Notes under the pieces: model-generated | What the model was told of the DNA's origin: nothing | The model's database searches: none | The model's input: the letters and a program-made list of their open reading frames with translations, nothing else | NCBI GenBank assembly: GCA_007922195.1 | Contig: ML681995.1 | Span: 205,942 to 269,941 of the forward strand | Direction of reading: 5' to 3' | Length of the DNA stretch: 64,000 nucleotides | Source of the DNA: Podocnemis expansa | Lineage: Eukaryota; Chordata; Testudines; Podocnemididae | In this document: piece by piece, positions 23,684 to 31,713 of the stretch | Layout: each line of letters opens with the position of its first letter | How positions within the stretch are numbered: the stretch's first letter is position 1 | Translations under genes and position numbers: made by a program

Positions 23684-24608
23684 CATAAGAAAAAGAAATG
23701 GCTGCCTTATGTATGGCCACAAGGGGCACACAGTGATGCGTGGCCATAACTGGTGCTTGTGCTCTTGTGGAATGAGCCCATATCCCACCAGGTGAGAACC
23801 ATCCTAACAGCGGAGAATAATGTACCCTAAGACCCAATACTGAGGCCCAAGGAGAGACCCTTTCTACAGCACACAGAGTTGCGCAGGCACCAGTACCTTC
23901 ATCCCTTGTGTCGCTGTTAACGGGGGCGTAGGTAGTACAGAGGGACTTACCCCTGACTATTACACCACATCTCACCTATGAGCATATTTAATGACAAAAT
24001 TTGTCCCATGATGTCAGGAATCATTCTATTCAGAAAAAAAAAGGCACTTGGAATTAAAAATCTAATTCCTTATTCTTAAATCATTCGTTTCCTGTAAACT
24101 ACATGATGTCTGTGCATCCTCGTTTACTGAGTGCCATTGTAGTGCATGGTGCTCTCCAAACATAGAGGAAGGTATAGTGTAGTAACTGCCTCAAGGAACT
24201 CTACAGTTAATGTGAAGCTACTAACTTTTACATTGATTACTGAAGTATGTTTCTAGGGTTAGCACTTTCCAAGTACTGATGTAGTAAACTGTATTTTCCT
24301 TCTCTTTCTTTTCATTCACTCATACATCGTTTTAATATCAATAATATGCAAATATGCTGCCACCTACCGGATCCTGTTTACTATTGATTTACAGTTTGGC
24401 AGTAATTAACTTTAAACATATTTTTCTCATGGTATAGCATAAACTCTTGTTATTTTCAAATGGAAATTTGTTTCCTTGTGAAAATGCTTTTTTACAACAA
24501 ATTCTAAAGGTGAAATGGGAGTTTTTCCACTGACTACAGTGGAACCAGAATTTCATCTTTAATGTTTCTCTTATCCTCAAGACTATTTTATTTTATTTCT
24601 GCTTACAG
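23684..24608. other. Intergenic, nothing recognised
   Basis: AT-rich. Ends in a pyrimidine tract 'attttatttctgcttacag', a good splice-acceptor shape that delimits the next entry. Confidence 0.4.
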
Positions 24609-24759
24609 GACAACCCTGGTTGGGATGCAGTTTGGTATCGGGATCATTTTTTGGTTTTAGGTGCCACCAATTGACTTTTTCATATTTGATAGGAACTTCT
24701 TTGAATGGATCCTCCTGTGTTTGGTGTGCAGCTTCTGCAGCTTTGTACACTGTAAGTGA
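24609..24759 (+). other. Candidate cryptic or non-coding exon
   Basis: A strong acceptor (pyrimidine tract then CAG at 24,606-24,608) precedes a segment that meets a consensus donor GTAAGT at 24,752-24,757. One reading frame is open across the whole 143 bp. A second acceptor-like TTTTAG at 24,655-24,660 would start a 32-residue frame running to TGA at 24,757-24,759, with the hydrophobic, Cys-rich stretch FEWILLCLVCSFCSFVHC. Two AATAAA signals follow at 24,928 and 24,933. I recognise no protein family. It could equally be an lncRNA exon, a decayed exon or chance. Confidence 0.25.
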
Positions 24760-26092
24760 TAGTTAACCCTTTATCAATTTCCATGCTCTTCTTTCTTAAT
24801 TTTAGATGACAATGGATGCATAGCTACAGAAAACTGTACTTTGACTATACAAATGTATTTATGTTATAGATCACTTCTGAATTCATTTGCTTTAGGTATG
24901 CATCCAGTGTAATCAAAAATTTCTTTTAATAAAATAAAAAAAAATTGTAAAACATTGTGAACTGCTTAATACATACAGCTAACAAAGTAATAGAAGATTA
25001 AGAAAAAAAGGGGGGCAGGGAGAGATTAGTTTTTATTTACATTTTATGTCCTAATCTCACTGTACCAAAGGAAAGGAGAGATGAACTACTGTAGCATATG
25101 CTGCTTGAACGAGATGAATGTCCCACAATGGACACTGCATGAATTACCTTGCATGTCATGCCCAATGGCCATAATGGCTTCTGGCCAAACGGTGCACGTT
25201 AAACACGGCTTCACCCATAACAGGGACAGGCCTGGCACAAAATGGCTCGAGGATCAGAACTGAAAAGGTGCTTTTGCATCCATTCTTTTTCTTTGCTGTG
25301 CAGAAGGGTCCTCATCTGCAGCTGAGGATCAAGTCTGATGCCATAATCATACAACCTAACAATGAAGAGTTCTTGGGGCAGCAATAGAGAGAGGGAGAGG
25401 AAAGAAGAAGAGGTGGATAGAACATCAGCAATTACTTGCAGTTGAGAGTGGCTTGCCAGCTGATAGAACTACATGGTTTTTAGTATAAAACTGAACCCAC
25501 CTAGATATGTTTGTGTTTAGAATCTTGTGTACAATTTTATGTTCATACATTTTCTGGAATTTGATATTTGAAAGAACCAACTAGTCATATAGTTCCATGT
25601 TGGGTATTTGTTTACATGGAGTGTAAGCTGCTTTATTGATGATGCATGACAGATATTTTTCTCTTCTGGTAAGCACTGCCACTGGACACAAATTGAAAGT
25701 CTTAAATCCTCTTGTAGCCAGTTCAGCTAACTTCACATTTCATCTGGCTAACCTCTTTGCTCTGTAGAAAATGGCTAGCTGTTTTCCAGGTCTAGTTATT
25801 GTAGATCCAACCCCTCAAACTTTTGAAATATGGTGGGTCTTAAATAATGCTCACTGTGGTCTGCTGTTAAGAAGACGATTTCTTACTCTATGCATCAGCA
25901 AAAAGGAGAACTTTGTGCAAATCAGACTTTGTTAGATAGACTCAGCAGCTATGTAATTTCAACCCCACACATATTTACAAAATGTTGCATTCCAGAGAAG
26001 CTTGGTCAGTACACAAGACTGCTATTTTGTTTTACGCCACACACACTTCTGCCAGTAATCCTCAAATATGTTGATAAGAATATTTGTTTGCC
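24760..26092. other. Intergenic, nothing recognised
   Basis: Holds the two AATAAA signals noted above and short frames at 25,081-25,263 and 25,890-26,183 without domains. No repeat recognised. Confidence 0.4.
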
Positions 26093-26093
26093 T

Positions 26094-26382
26094 AGGGCTA
26101 CCAGACACCAAAGCGTGGAAAGGAGGACAGGGAAGTACAAAAAGGAGAACATTGGAGGGCACATGGAGAAAATGTTGTATTAATGTAATATTCTTCAGTT
26201 TTTAGGGGGCCCTGGAATGCTACCCCCCAAAAATAAGGTGTTCTAGGTTGTTCCAGCATACTTTAACCCCTGTAAGTAAAAAGCCAGACAAAATCATGTA
26301 TTTTTAAAATGCCTGCCCGAGGGAGGACGTGAAGGTGAAAAGGAAGACATGTCCTCCTCTTGCCTGACATCTGGTAACCCTG
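26094..26382 (+). mobile_element. Composite hAT-like element, copy 1
   Basis: Ends AGGGCTACCAGACACC and CATCTGGTAACCCTG are inverted, like hAT termini of the CAGGGTTACC type. It carries a remnant of the 'ggggttaaag' MITE (about 26,190-26,272, ending ACTTTAACCCCTG). TGTTTGCC (26,085) and TGTTTGGC (26,381) flank it approximately. Copies 2 (26,658) and 3 (27,621) carry the same inner piece at the same place, so the inner insertion predates the spread of the outer element. Confidence 0.6.
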
Positions 26383-26657
26383 TTTGGCTTCTCTGCTTTC
26401 TCTTGTGGCCAGGGTGTGCATTTCCTTGGCTTGTTCTGTGTACTGCAATATTACTACTAGTAATGCTGTGAAAATCTGTCCTTGCGATCTCTTTCCCCAA
26501 AGGGAGAGGAACACCACAGCCCTGGATAATACCAGATAACAGCTTCATGCTTTTTCCCGAGGAATGAGGAGGACAAGAGGAGGGACACAGCTGTTTGGGC
26601 AATATAGTTTCTGTCCTGGAAAAATATGCAGTCAGTGTCTCCAGCAATGGCAGGTGT

Positions 26658-27056
26658 AGGGATACCAGCTACCAAAGCATGGAAAGGAGGACGGGGAAGT
26701 ACAAAAAGGAGGGTGCATGGGGAAAATGTAGTATTAATGTAATATTCTTCACTTTTTAGGGGGCCCTGGAACACTTCCCCCTAAAAATAGGGTGTTCCAG
26801 GGCATTCCAGCATACTTTAACCTCTGTAAGTAAAAAGCCAGACAAAATCATGCATTTTTAAAATGCCTGCGGACGGAGGACATGAAAGTAAAAAGAACAT
26901 GCCCAGCCCTGCAAATAGTGTAGTGGCTAGCACCTCTCCTTAACATGCAGACGGTCCTGGGTTCAATTCCCAGGGGGTTGGACTTGATGATCTCATGAGG
27001 TCCCTTCCAGCCCTATGATTTGATTTGATTGTTTTGCCTCCCATTTGGTAACCTTA
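26658..27056 (+). mobile_element. Composite hAT-like element, copy 2, with SINE insertion
   Basis: Shares with copy 1 the strings 'ccaaagcatggaaaggagga', 'ttagggggccctgga' and 'aaagccagacaaaatcatg', in the same order. It ends 'ccatttggtaacctta' and holds a tRNA-like SINE at 26,916-27,030. Confidence 0.65.
26916..27030 (+). mobile_element. tRNA-like SINE with CR1-type tail, copy 2
   Basis: Head 'tgtagtggctagcacctctc', B-box-like 'ggttcaattccc', tail 'gttggacttgatgatctcat', then short TGATT repeats at the end. The tail resembles the CR1 3' end, as expected of SINEs mobilised by CR1 in turtles. The head lacks a full cloverleaf, so it is not a tRNA gene. Confidence 0.8.
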
Positions 27057-27149
27057 GCCAGGGACCACTCTGGTGCTGTGCAGAGCTCTTGTGAAAGCAC
27101 CTGGTCCTGGAGCTAGGTCATCAGGTGAGACTCTCACCTCTCTGTTTTT

Positions 27150-27398
27150 TACAAAAAAAGGCAAGAAGTCTTGCGGCACTTAAAGACTAACGGATTTATT
27201 TATCGCATGAGCTTTCGTGGGAGAAAAATCCCACTTCGTCAGATGCTTCGAAGATGGGTGAACGAAGCATCTGATGAAGTGGGATTTTCTTCCACGAAAG
27301 CTCATGCGAAAGATAAATCTATTAGTCTTAAAGTGCCACACGACTCCTTATTTTTTTTGCTGGAATAGACTAACACTGCTATCCCTTTGGAAACTAAA
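27150..27398. mobile_element. Penelope-like tails as a head-to-head inverted pair
   Basis: The left arm ('cttaaagactaacggattta', 'gcatgagctttcgtgggaga', 'cttcgtcagatgcttcgaag') is mirrored by the right arm ('gaagcatctgatgaagtggg', 'ccacgaaagctcatgcgaaa', 'ttagtcttaaagtgcc'). Each arm is about 100 bp, almost complementary, with only a few bases of spacer ('atgggtgaac'). A further single tail fragment follows at about 27,400-27,455. Confidence 0.85.
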
Positions 27399-27454
27399 TA
27401 GATCTGTCAGTCTTTAAGTGCCACAAGACTCCTTACTTTTTTTGCTTTACTAGA

Positions 27455-27620
27455 CCAGTGGTTCCCAACATTATCTCTGCTGTGGCACACTGCTACCTGT
27501 AATTAATTTGAGGCACACCACCCTATAGTTTCCAAATGAACTCATGACTATTCATGAGCCAACCCAGAGCTCTTTGAGTCGGTTTTCAACAAATTTTGTG
27601 GCACACCTGCTCAGACGTGC
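27455..27620. repeat. hAT-like MITE fragment
   Basis: Starts CAGTGGTTCCCAACATTATC, a hAT-like terminus, followed by 'tgtggcacactgctacctg' and 'tttgtggcacacctgc'. A diverged relative in opposite orientation lies near 46,235-46,425, ending 'agtttgggaaccatc'. The right boundary is not visible. Confidence 0.5.
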
Positions 27621-27639
27621 CAGGGCTAGGATTACCAGA

Positions 27640-27710
27640 GTGGTCCTGCCTCTGGCACGGGGTTGGACTAGATGACCTCATGAGCTCCCCTCCAACCCTA
27701 TGATTCTATG
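27640..27710 (+). mobile_element. CR1 3' end inside composite copy 3
   Basis: Reads 'tggtcctgcctctggcacgg', then 'gttggactagatgacctcat', then 'ccaaccctatgattctatg', the extreme 3' end of CR1. It lies between the composite's ACCAGA and GTCAGGC, which are adjacent in copy 1. Confidence 0.8.
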
Positions 27711-27769
27711 TCAGGCAAAAAGGAGGACACGTCCTCCTTTTTACCGTCACATCCATTGTGTGGCAGGCA

Positions 27770-28129
27770 ATGTTCCCTCTAATTTTTTGTAGGCTGTGTG
27801 CACAAAAAATTTTTGTGCAAATTTTTGGAACTGGTGTCCAAATTGGTGCACACTCCAGTGAGTGTGGTCAAACTTGCAAGCGCAACAGAGCAAGTGAGTA
27901 TGATGCAAATAATATATTCGCTTTATTTTGACATGGTGATGGAAATGATTTTATAGATTACAAAACCTTATTTGAAACACGCTACTTGAAACAGCTTTCT
28001 TAAAGTAGCATAAAAATATTCGCACTGTTGAATATTCGCACTGGTTTTGGGGCACACTTTATTGTGTTGCGTGCACAGGTTTCACAACCTGTGTGCATGC
28101 GCACACACGCACAGCTTAAGAGGGAACAT
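27770..28129. mobile_element. TIR element 'atgttccctcta', copy 1
   Basis: Starts ATGTTCCCTCTAATTTTTTG and ends CAGCTTAAGAGGGAACAT. Flanks share GTGGCAGGCA (ending 27,769 on the left, starting 28,132 on the right, two bases in), so a target duplication of 8 to 10 bp is likely. A diverged copy in the opposite orientation lies at 51,100-51,284. Non-coding. Confidence 0.65.
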
Positions 28130-28207
28130 AGGTGGCAGGCATTTTAAAAATACATGATTTTGTCTGGCTTTTTACTTACAGGGTTTAAAGTATGCTGGAA
28201 TGCCCTC

Positions 28208-29144
28208 TAGTCACCACATACAATCCTTAAGTCAGACCTCTGCAAAAGATCATTAAGGACCTACAGCCTATTCTAAAAGATGATCCCTCTTTCTCTCAAG
28301 CATTAGGAGACAGACCACTCCTTGCTTATAGGCAGCCCCCTAATCTTAAACAGATACTCACCAGCAACTACAGATCTAACAACAGGAACATTGAAGCAGG
28401 CACACACCCATGCAAAAAACCACGCTGCCAAGTCTGCCCACATATCTGCACAACAGACACTAGCATAGGTCCTAATCAAGCCTGCTACTCCATCAAAGGC
28501 TCATTTACCTGCTCATCTACTAATGTGGTCTATCCCAACATGTGCAAAAAATGCCCCAACACCGTATATATTGGACAAACAGGAAGATTGCTGTGTAAGA
28601 GGCTGAATGAGCACAGAGCTGATATCAGAAATCAAAGAACAAAGAAACCAGTTGCTGAGCTCTTCTATCTTCCTAATCACTCGATGATGGATTTGTTAAC
28701 GACTGTCGTTAGAGAAAGCTCATGCAAAAAATAAATATTAGTCTTAAAGTGCCACATAACTGCTTGTTGTTTTTTTTACTGGGACATCAAGACTTCAAAG
28801 AGAAACAGCTGGACTCGAATTAATATGCAAGCTAAATTCTGTGAAAGCAGGACTTAATTGAGACTATGGGTTCTTTTCCCATTACAAAGAGTAATTTGAC
28901 TTCAGGCTTCCCATGGTTTGAGCCTGTAAACTGCTCTGATTTGCTGTTACTGTATGACCTGATCCTATGTTTCACACCCCCTTGCATTTAGTTTCACGCC
29001 TTTCTGTAAGTTCACCCATCTTCGAAGCATCTGAGGAAGTGGGATCTTCTCCCACAAAAGCTCATGCAAAAAATAAATCTGTTCGTCTTAAAGTGCGGCA
29101 CAACTCCTTGTTTTTTTACTGGACTAGACAATCCCTTTTGAAAT
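28208..29144 (+). mobile_element. Penelope-like element, 5'-truncated, with 12-bp target duplication
   Basis: Bounded by an exact duplication of TGGAATGCCCTC (28,196-28,207 and 29,145-29,156). It holds the end of the PLE reading frame, then a tail-like stretch (28,715-28,780, 'aaagctcatgcaaaaaataa'), then untranslated sequence shared with the copies at 31,170 and 33,545, then a second tail (29,022-29,130). The reverse transcriptase part is missing. Confidence 0.85.
28210..28734 (+). pseudogene. Penelope GIY-YIG endonuclease domain, broken
   Basis: In Penelope-like elements the C-terminal GIY-YIG nuclease is thought to cut the target DNA for integration. The frame from 28,210 reads VTTYNP, hits a TAA at 28,228, then continues open for 167 codons to TAA at 28,732. 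It has the family's order: 'RPLLAYRQPPNLKQIL' just before the linker, a Cys-rich linker (PCKKPRCQVCPHIC), the core strand VVYPNMCKKC where the first motif has decayed, then VYIGQTGR (the YIG motif) and RLNEHR with the arginine expected in the active site. The last codons (ESSCKK) come from the element's tail rather than the natural end. There is no reverse transcriptase upstream. It is an inactive fossil, inserted about 900 bp upstream of the MTAP start codon. Confidence 0.85.
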
Positions 29145-29389
29145 TGGAATGCCCTCAACACCCTGTTTTTAGGGAGGAAGCATTCTAGGGCCCCCCAGAA
29201 AAAGATTACATTGGTACTACATTTTCTCCCTTCGTCCTCCTTTTTGTACTTCCCTTCCATGCTTTGGTATGTGGTAACCCTAGCCAGGGCAGCCTGGTTG
29301 GGAGACACTGGAGCAGACTGACAGGGAGGTCTGTCTCTCACAGGAAGCGTCTAGCTCACCTGATTGCGGAGGGACGCTGCCGCACAAAG

Positions 29390-29609
29390 CACGTGTTAAG
29401 AGGCCGCTGGCAATGGGAGTTTTAAACCAATGGGGGAGGAGGGCGCGTTCCGCTGTGTCCCCGGGGGGGGGGGGCTGTGCACAGCGCGCGCTGGCTGAGG
29501 GGCGGTTTCCCGCCAAGCCGGCGAGCCCGCGCGCGGGAAGCTGTGGCGAGGGGGCGGGAGTTCCGCCGGGGGGGAGCGGGGCGCGCCTCCTCCCCTTCCT
29601 CCGGCAGAC
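29390..29609 (+). promoter_or_regulatory. MTAP: MTAP CpG-island promoter and 5' leader
   Basis: The only strongly CpG-rich stretch in the window; it runs from about 29,340 through exon 1 to about 29,830. No TATA box lies at a proper distance. Candidate sites are CCAAT at 29,427-29,431, GGGGCGG at 29,499-29,505, TTTCCCGCC (E2F-like) at 29,506-29,514 and GGGGCGGG near 29,550-29,557. A G run at 29,463-29,474 sits between them. This fits a housekeeping promoter with dispersed start sites. The start site itself cannot be read from sequence. The composite transposon copy 3 ends 107 bp upstream of this entry. Confidence 0.7.
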
Positions 29610-29648
29610 ATGGCTGCAGCCGCCGCCGCCGCTGCGCCGGCGGTGAAG
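29610..29648 (+). CDS. MTAP: MTAP exon 1 (coding part)
   Basis: S-methyl-5'-thioadenosine phosphorylase cleaves methylthioadenosine, a by-product of polyamine synthesis, with phosphate. The products are adenine and 5-methylthioribose-1-phosphate for methionine and purine salvage in the cytosol. The exon encodes MAAAAAAAAPAVK. Human MTAP begins MASGTTTTAVK, so the start and the final AVK align and the middle is an alanine run encoded by GC-rich GCN codons, two residues longer than human. The ATG has G at -3 and +4. The exon ends on a codon boundary (phase 0) at the donor AAG|GTAAGC. It joins in frame to the exon at 40,258. Assignment rests mainly on the downstream exons and the matching splice phase. 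Confidence 0.88.
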
Positions 29649-29989
29649 GTAAGCGGCGGCGGAGCGGCGCGGCGTTTCCCGCGCTCCGCCTCTCCAGGGC
29701 CCGCCAAGTTCCCGCGAGGGCGGCAGCTGCGGGCGCGCGGCCAGGCTGGCGCACGTGGGTGCCCCGCTGCTGGCAGCCCGCTCCCCTCGCCTCTGAACCC
29801 AGCCTAGCCCCTGCCCGCGGCTGCAAAGCCTCTCCCCTGCGGGCGGTGGCCGGGCTGGCTCCCTCCTTAGAGCTCCTGGCCGCCCTGCTTTAAAGAGCAG
29901 AGCCAGCCGTACAGCCCCGCACAGCCGCATTGTTTCCACCCCTGCCACGTGGGGGGTGATCGGAGGCGACTCCTTCCAGATGGGAGTGG

Positions 29990-31050
29990 ATTAGCACTCT
30001 GTCGGGATACAAATAAGGGGATCCGTAGCCGACCTGCATCCGCAAGAAGTGGTCTGCGGGTATCCGTGTTGTAGCCACAGATATCTGCGGCTGTCCGCAT
30101 AGTTGCAGGGCTCTAGCTCTGTGCGGATAAAAATACGTGGAGCTGTGTCCAAACTGCATCCGCAAGAAATGGTCCGTGGATATCTGTGTTGTATATGAGG
30201 ATGTGGATATAATGCGGTTATTTGCGGGGCTCCAGCTCTGTGCAGATAAAACTACATGGAGGTTTGTCCAACCTGCATCCACAAGAAATGGTCCGTGGAT
30301 ATCTGTGTTGTATATGCGGGTGTGGATATAATGCGGTTATTTGCAGGGCTCCAGCTCTGTGCAGATAAAAATGCGTGGAGGTCTGTCCAACCTGCATCCA
30401 CAAGAAATGGTCCGCGGATATCCGTGTTGTATATGCGGATGTGGATATAATGCGGTTATTTGCAGGCCTCTAGCTCTGTGCAGATAAAAATACGTGGAGC
30501 TGTGTCCAATCTGCATCCACAAGCAATGGTCCGCAGATATCCGTGTTGTATCCACAGATGTGGATATAATGCGGTTGTTTGCAGGGCTCTAGCTCTGTGC
30601 AGATAAAAATACGTGGAGCCGTATCTGACCTGCGTCCACAAGAAATGGTCTGCAGATATCCGTGTTGTATCTGCAGATGTGGATATAATGCAGTTATTTG
30701 TGGGGCTCTAGCTCTGTACAGATAAAAATACGTGGAGCCGTATCCAACCTGCATCCGCAAGAAATGGTCCGCAGAGATCCATATTTTATCCGCAGATATC
30801 TGCAGCTATCCACACGTTTGCAGGGCTCTAGCTCTGTTCTGATAAAAATATGTGGATATCCATGTTGTATCCACGGATGTGGATGTAATGCAGATATTTG
30901 CAGGGCTCTAGCTCTGTGCTGATAAAAATACGTGGAGCTGTATCCAACCTGCAACCGCAAGTAATGGTCCGCGGATATCTATGTTCTATCCACAGATGTG
31001 GATGTAAGGCAGATATCTGCAGATACTTGCAGATTTGCAGGGCTCTAGAG
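29990..31050. repeat. Tandem array, ~119-bp unit, about nine copies
   Basis: Anchor 'gctct' followed by 'gtgcagataaaaatacgtgg' recurs at 30,116, 30,235, 30,354, 30,473, 30,592, 30,711, 30,831 and 30,911. This gives spacings of 119, 119, 119, 119, 119, 120 and 80 bp. Diverged units occur on both edges (from about 29,990 and to about 31,050). Each unit contains 'cgcaagaaatggtccg', a CGGATATCCG-type palindrome, 'gatgtggatataatgcgg' and 'tttgcagggctctagctct'. The 80-bp unit lacks about 40 bp. Minus-strand frames stay open over several units, but because 119 is not a multiple of three they shift frame from unit to unit. Confidence 0.92.
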
Positions 31051-31169
31051 TAGATGGAGCCACACGTTTGTATCCATGCAAAGCTCTGCAGGTAACAATC
31101 CCATGTTATAGCTGCAGACAGATGCAGATGGCTGTGGCCCCATTTCTTGCAAAAAAAACCCCAAAAAAA

Positions 31170-31450
31170 AATACACGGGGGGGTTGTGTGGCACTTAAAG
31201 ACTAACAGATTTATTTTTCACATGAGCTTTCGTGGGAGAAAATCCCACTTCATAGGAGGCTTCGAAGATGGGGGAACTTACAGAATGGAATGAAAATAAA
31301 TGCAAGGGGGTGTAAAACATAGGATCAGGTCATACAGTAACAGCAAATCAGAGCAGTTGTTAGGTTCAAACCCTGGGAAGCCTGAAGTCAAATTAGCTTT
31401 TGTAATGGGAAAAGAACCTATAGTCTTGATTCAATGCTCAGCTGGGGCTC
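31170..31450 (-). mobile_element. Penelope-like tail and 3' untranslated sequence
   Basis: Reads 'ggcacttaaagactaacaga', 'acatgagctttcgtgggaga', then 'aacttacagaatggaatgaa' and 'aggatcaggtcatacagtaa'. The latter part is the reverse of 28,840-29,040 in the bounded PLE copy. Confidence 0.8.
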
Positions 31451-31495
31451 ATGGAATCATAGGCTCCCCCTTTGTATCTGCAAAGGGCTCTAGCT

Positions 31496-31705
31496 CAGGG
31501 GTCTCAAACACAGGGCCTGTGGGCCACATGCGGCCCCTAAAGCTATCACCTGTGGCCCACAGTGACGCTATTTTTACTGATATTTGGAGCATTATTGTAT
31601 GAAAAGGTTTTAGTGGTGCGGTCCTCGGGCTAGCATACTAGTCCTCGTGCGGCCCTTCGCTAGTTTTCATGCCGTTCTTGTGGTGATTTGAGTTTGAGAT
31701 CTCTG
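31496..31705. mobile_element. hAT MITE with perfect 8-bp duplication
   Basis: Starts CAGGGGTCTCAAACACAGGG and ends GAGTTTGAGATCTCTG. Flanked by CTCTAGCT on both sides (31,488-31,495 and 31,706-31,713), 8 of 8. Interior 'gtgggccacatgcggcccct'. The left flank 'gtatctgcaaagggctctag' resembles the end of a tandem-array unit. Confidence 0.9.
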
Positions 31706-31713
31706 CTCTAGCT

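Larger units (their letters stand above)
27621..29283 (-). mobile_element. Composite hAT-like element, copy 3, heavily nested
   Basis: In reverse orientation to copies 1 and 2. It begins CAGGGCTAGGATTACCAGA and ends GCTTTGGTATGTGGTAACCC. Removing four insertions restores the order of copy 1: a CR1 3' end (27,640-27,710), a TIR element (27,770-28,129), the inner 'gggtttaaag' MITE (from 28,179) and a Penelope fragment (28,208-29,144). Confidence 0.7.

Noticed and set aside
26916..27030. tRNA gene
   Set aside because: A and B box-like motifs are present, but no cloverleaf can be drawn and the CR1-like tail marks it as a SINE.
1..29390. miR-31 or an interferon gene upstream of MTAP, as in mammals
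   Set aside because: No matching hairpin or coding frame was found in this interval.
29280..29948. 222-codon minus-strand frame and others over the CpG island
   Set aside because: GC-rich DNA lacks stop codons; the frame overlaps MTAP exon 1 antisense and has no recognisable domain. A divergent transcript is possible but unsupported.
29890..30960. Series of minus-strand frames with repeated 'FICTELEP'-like peptides
   Set aside because: They are translations of the 119-bp tandem array; the frame changes each unit because 119 is not divisible by three.
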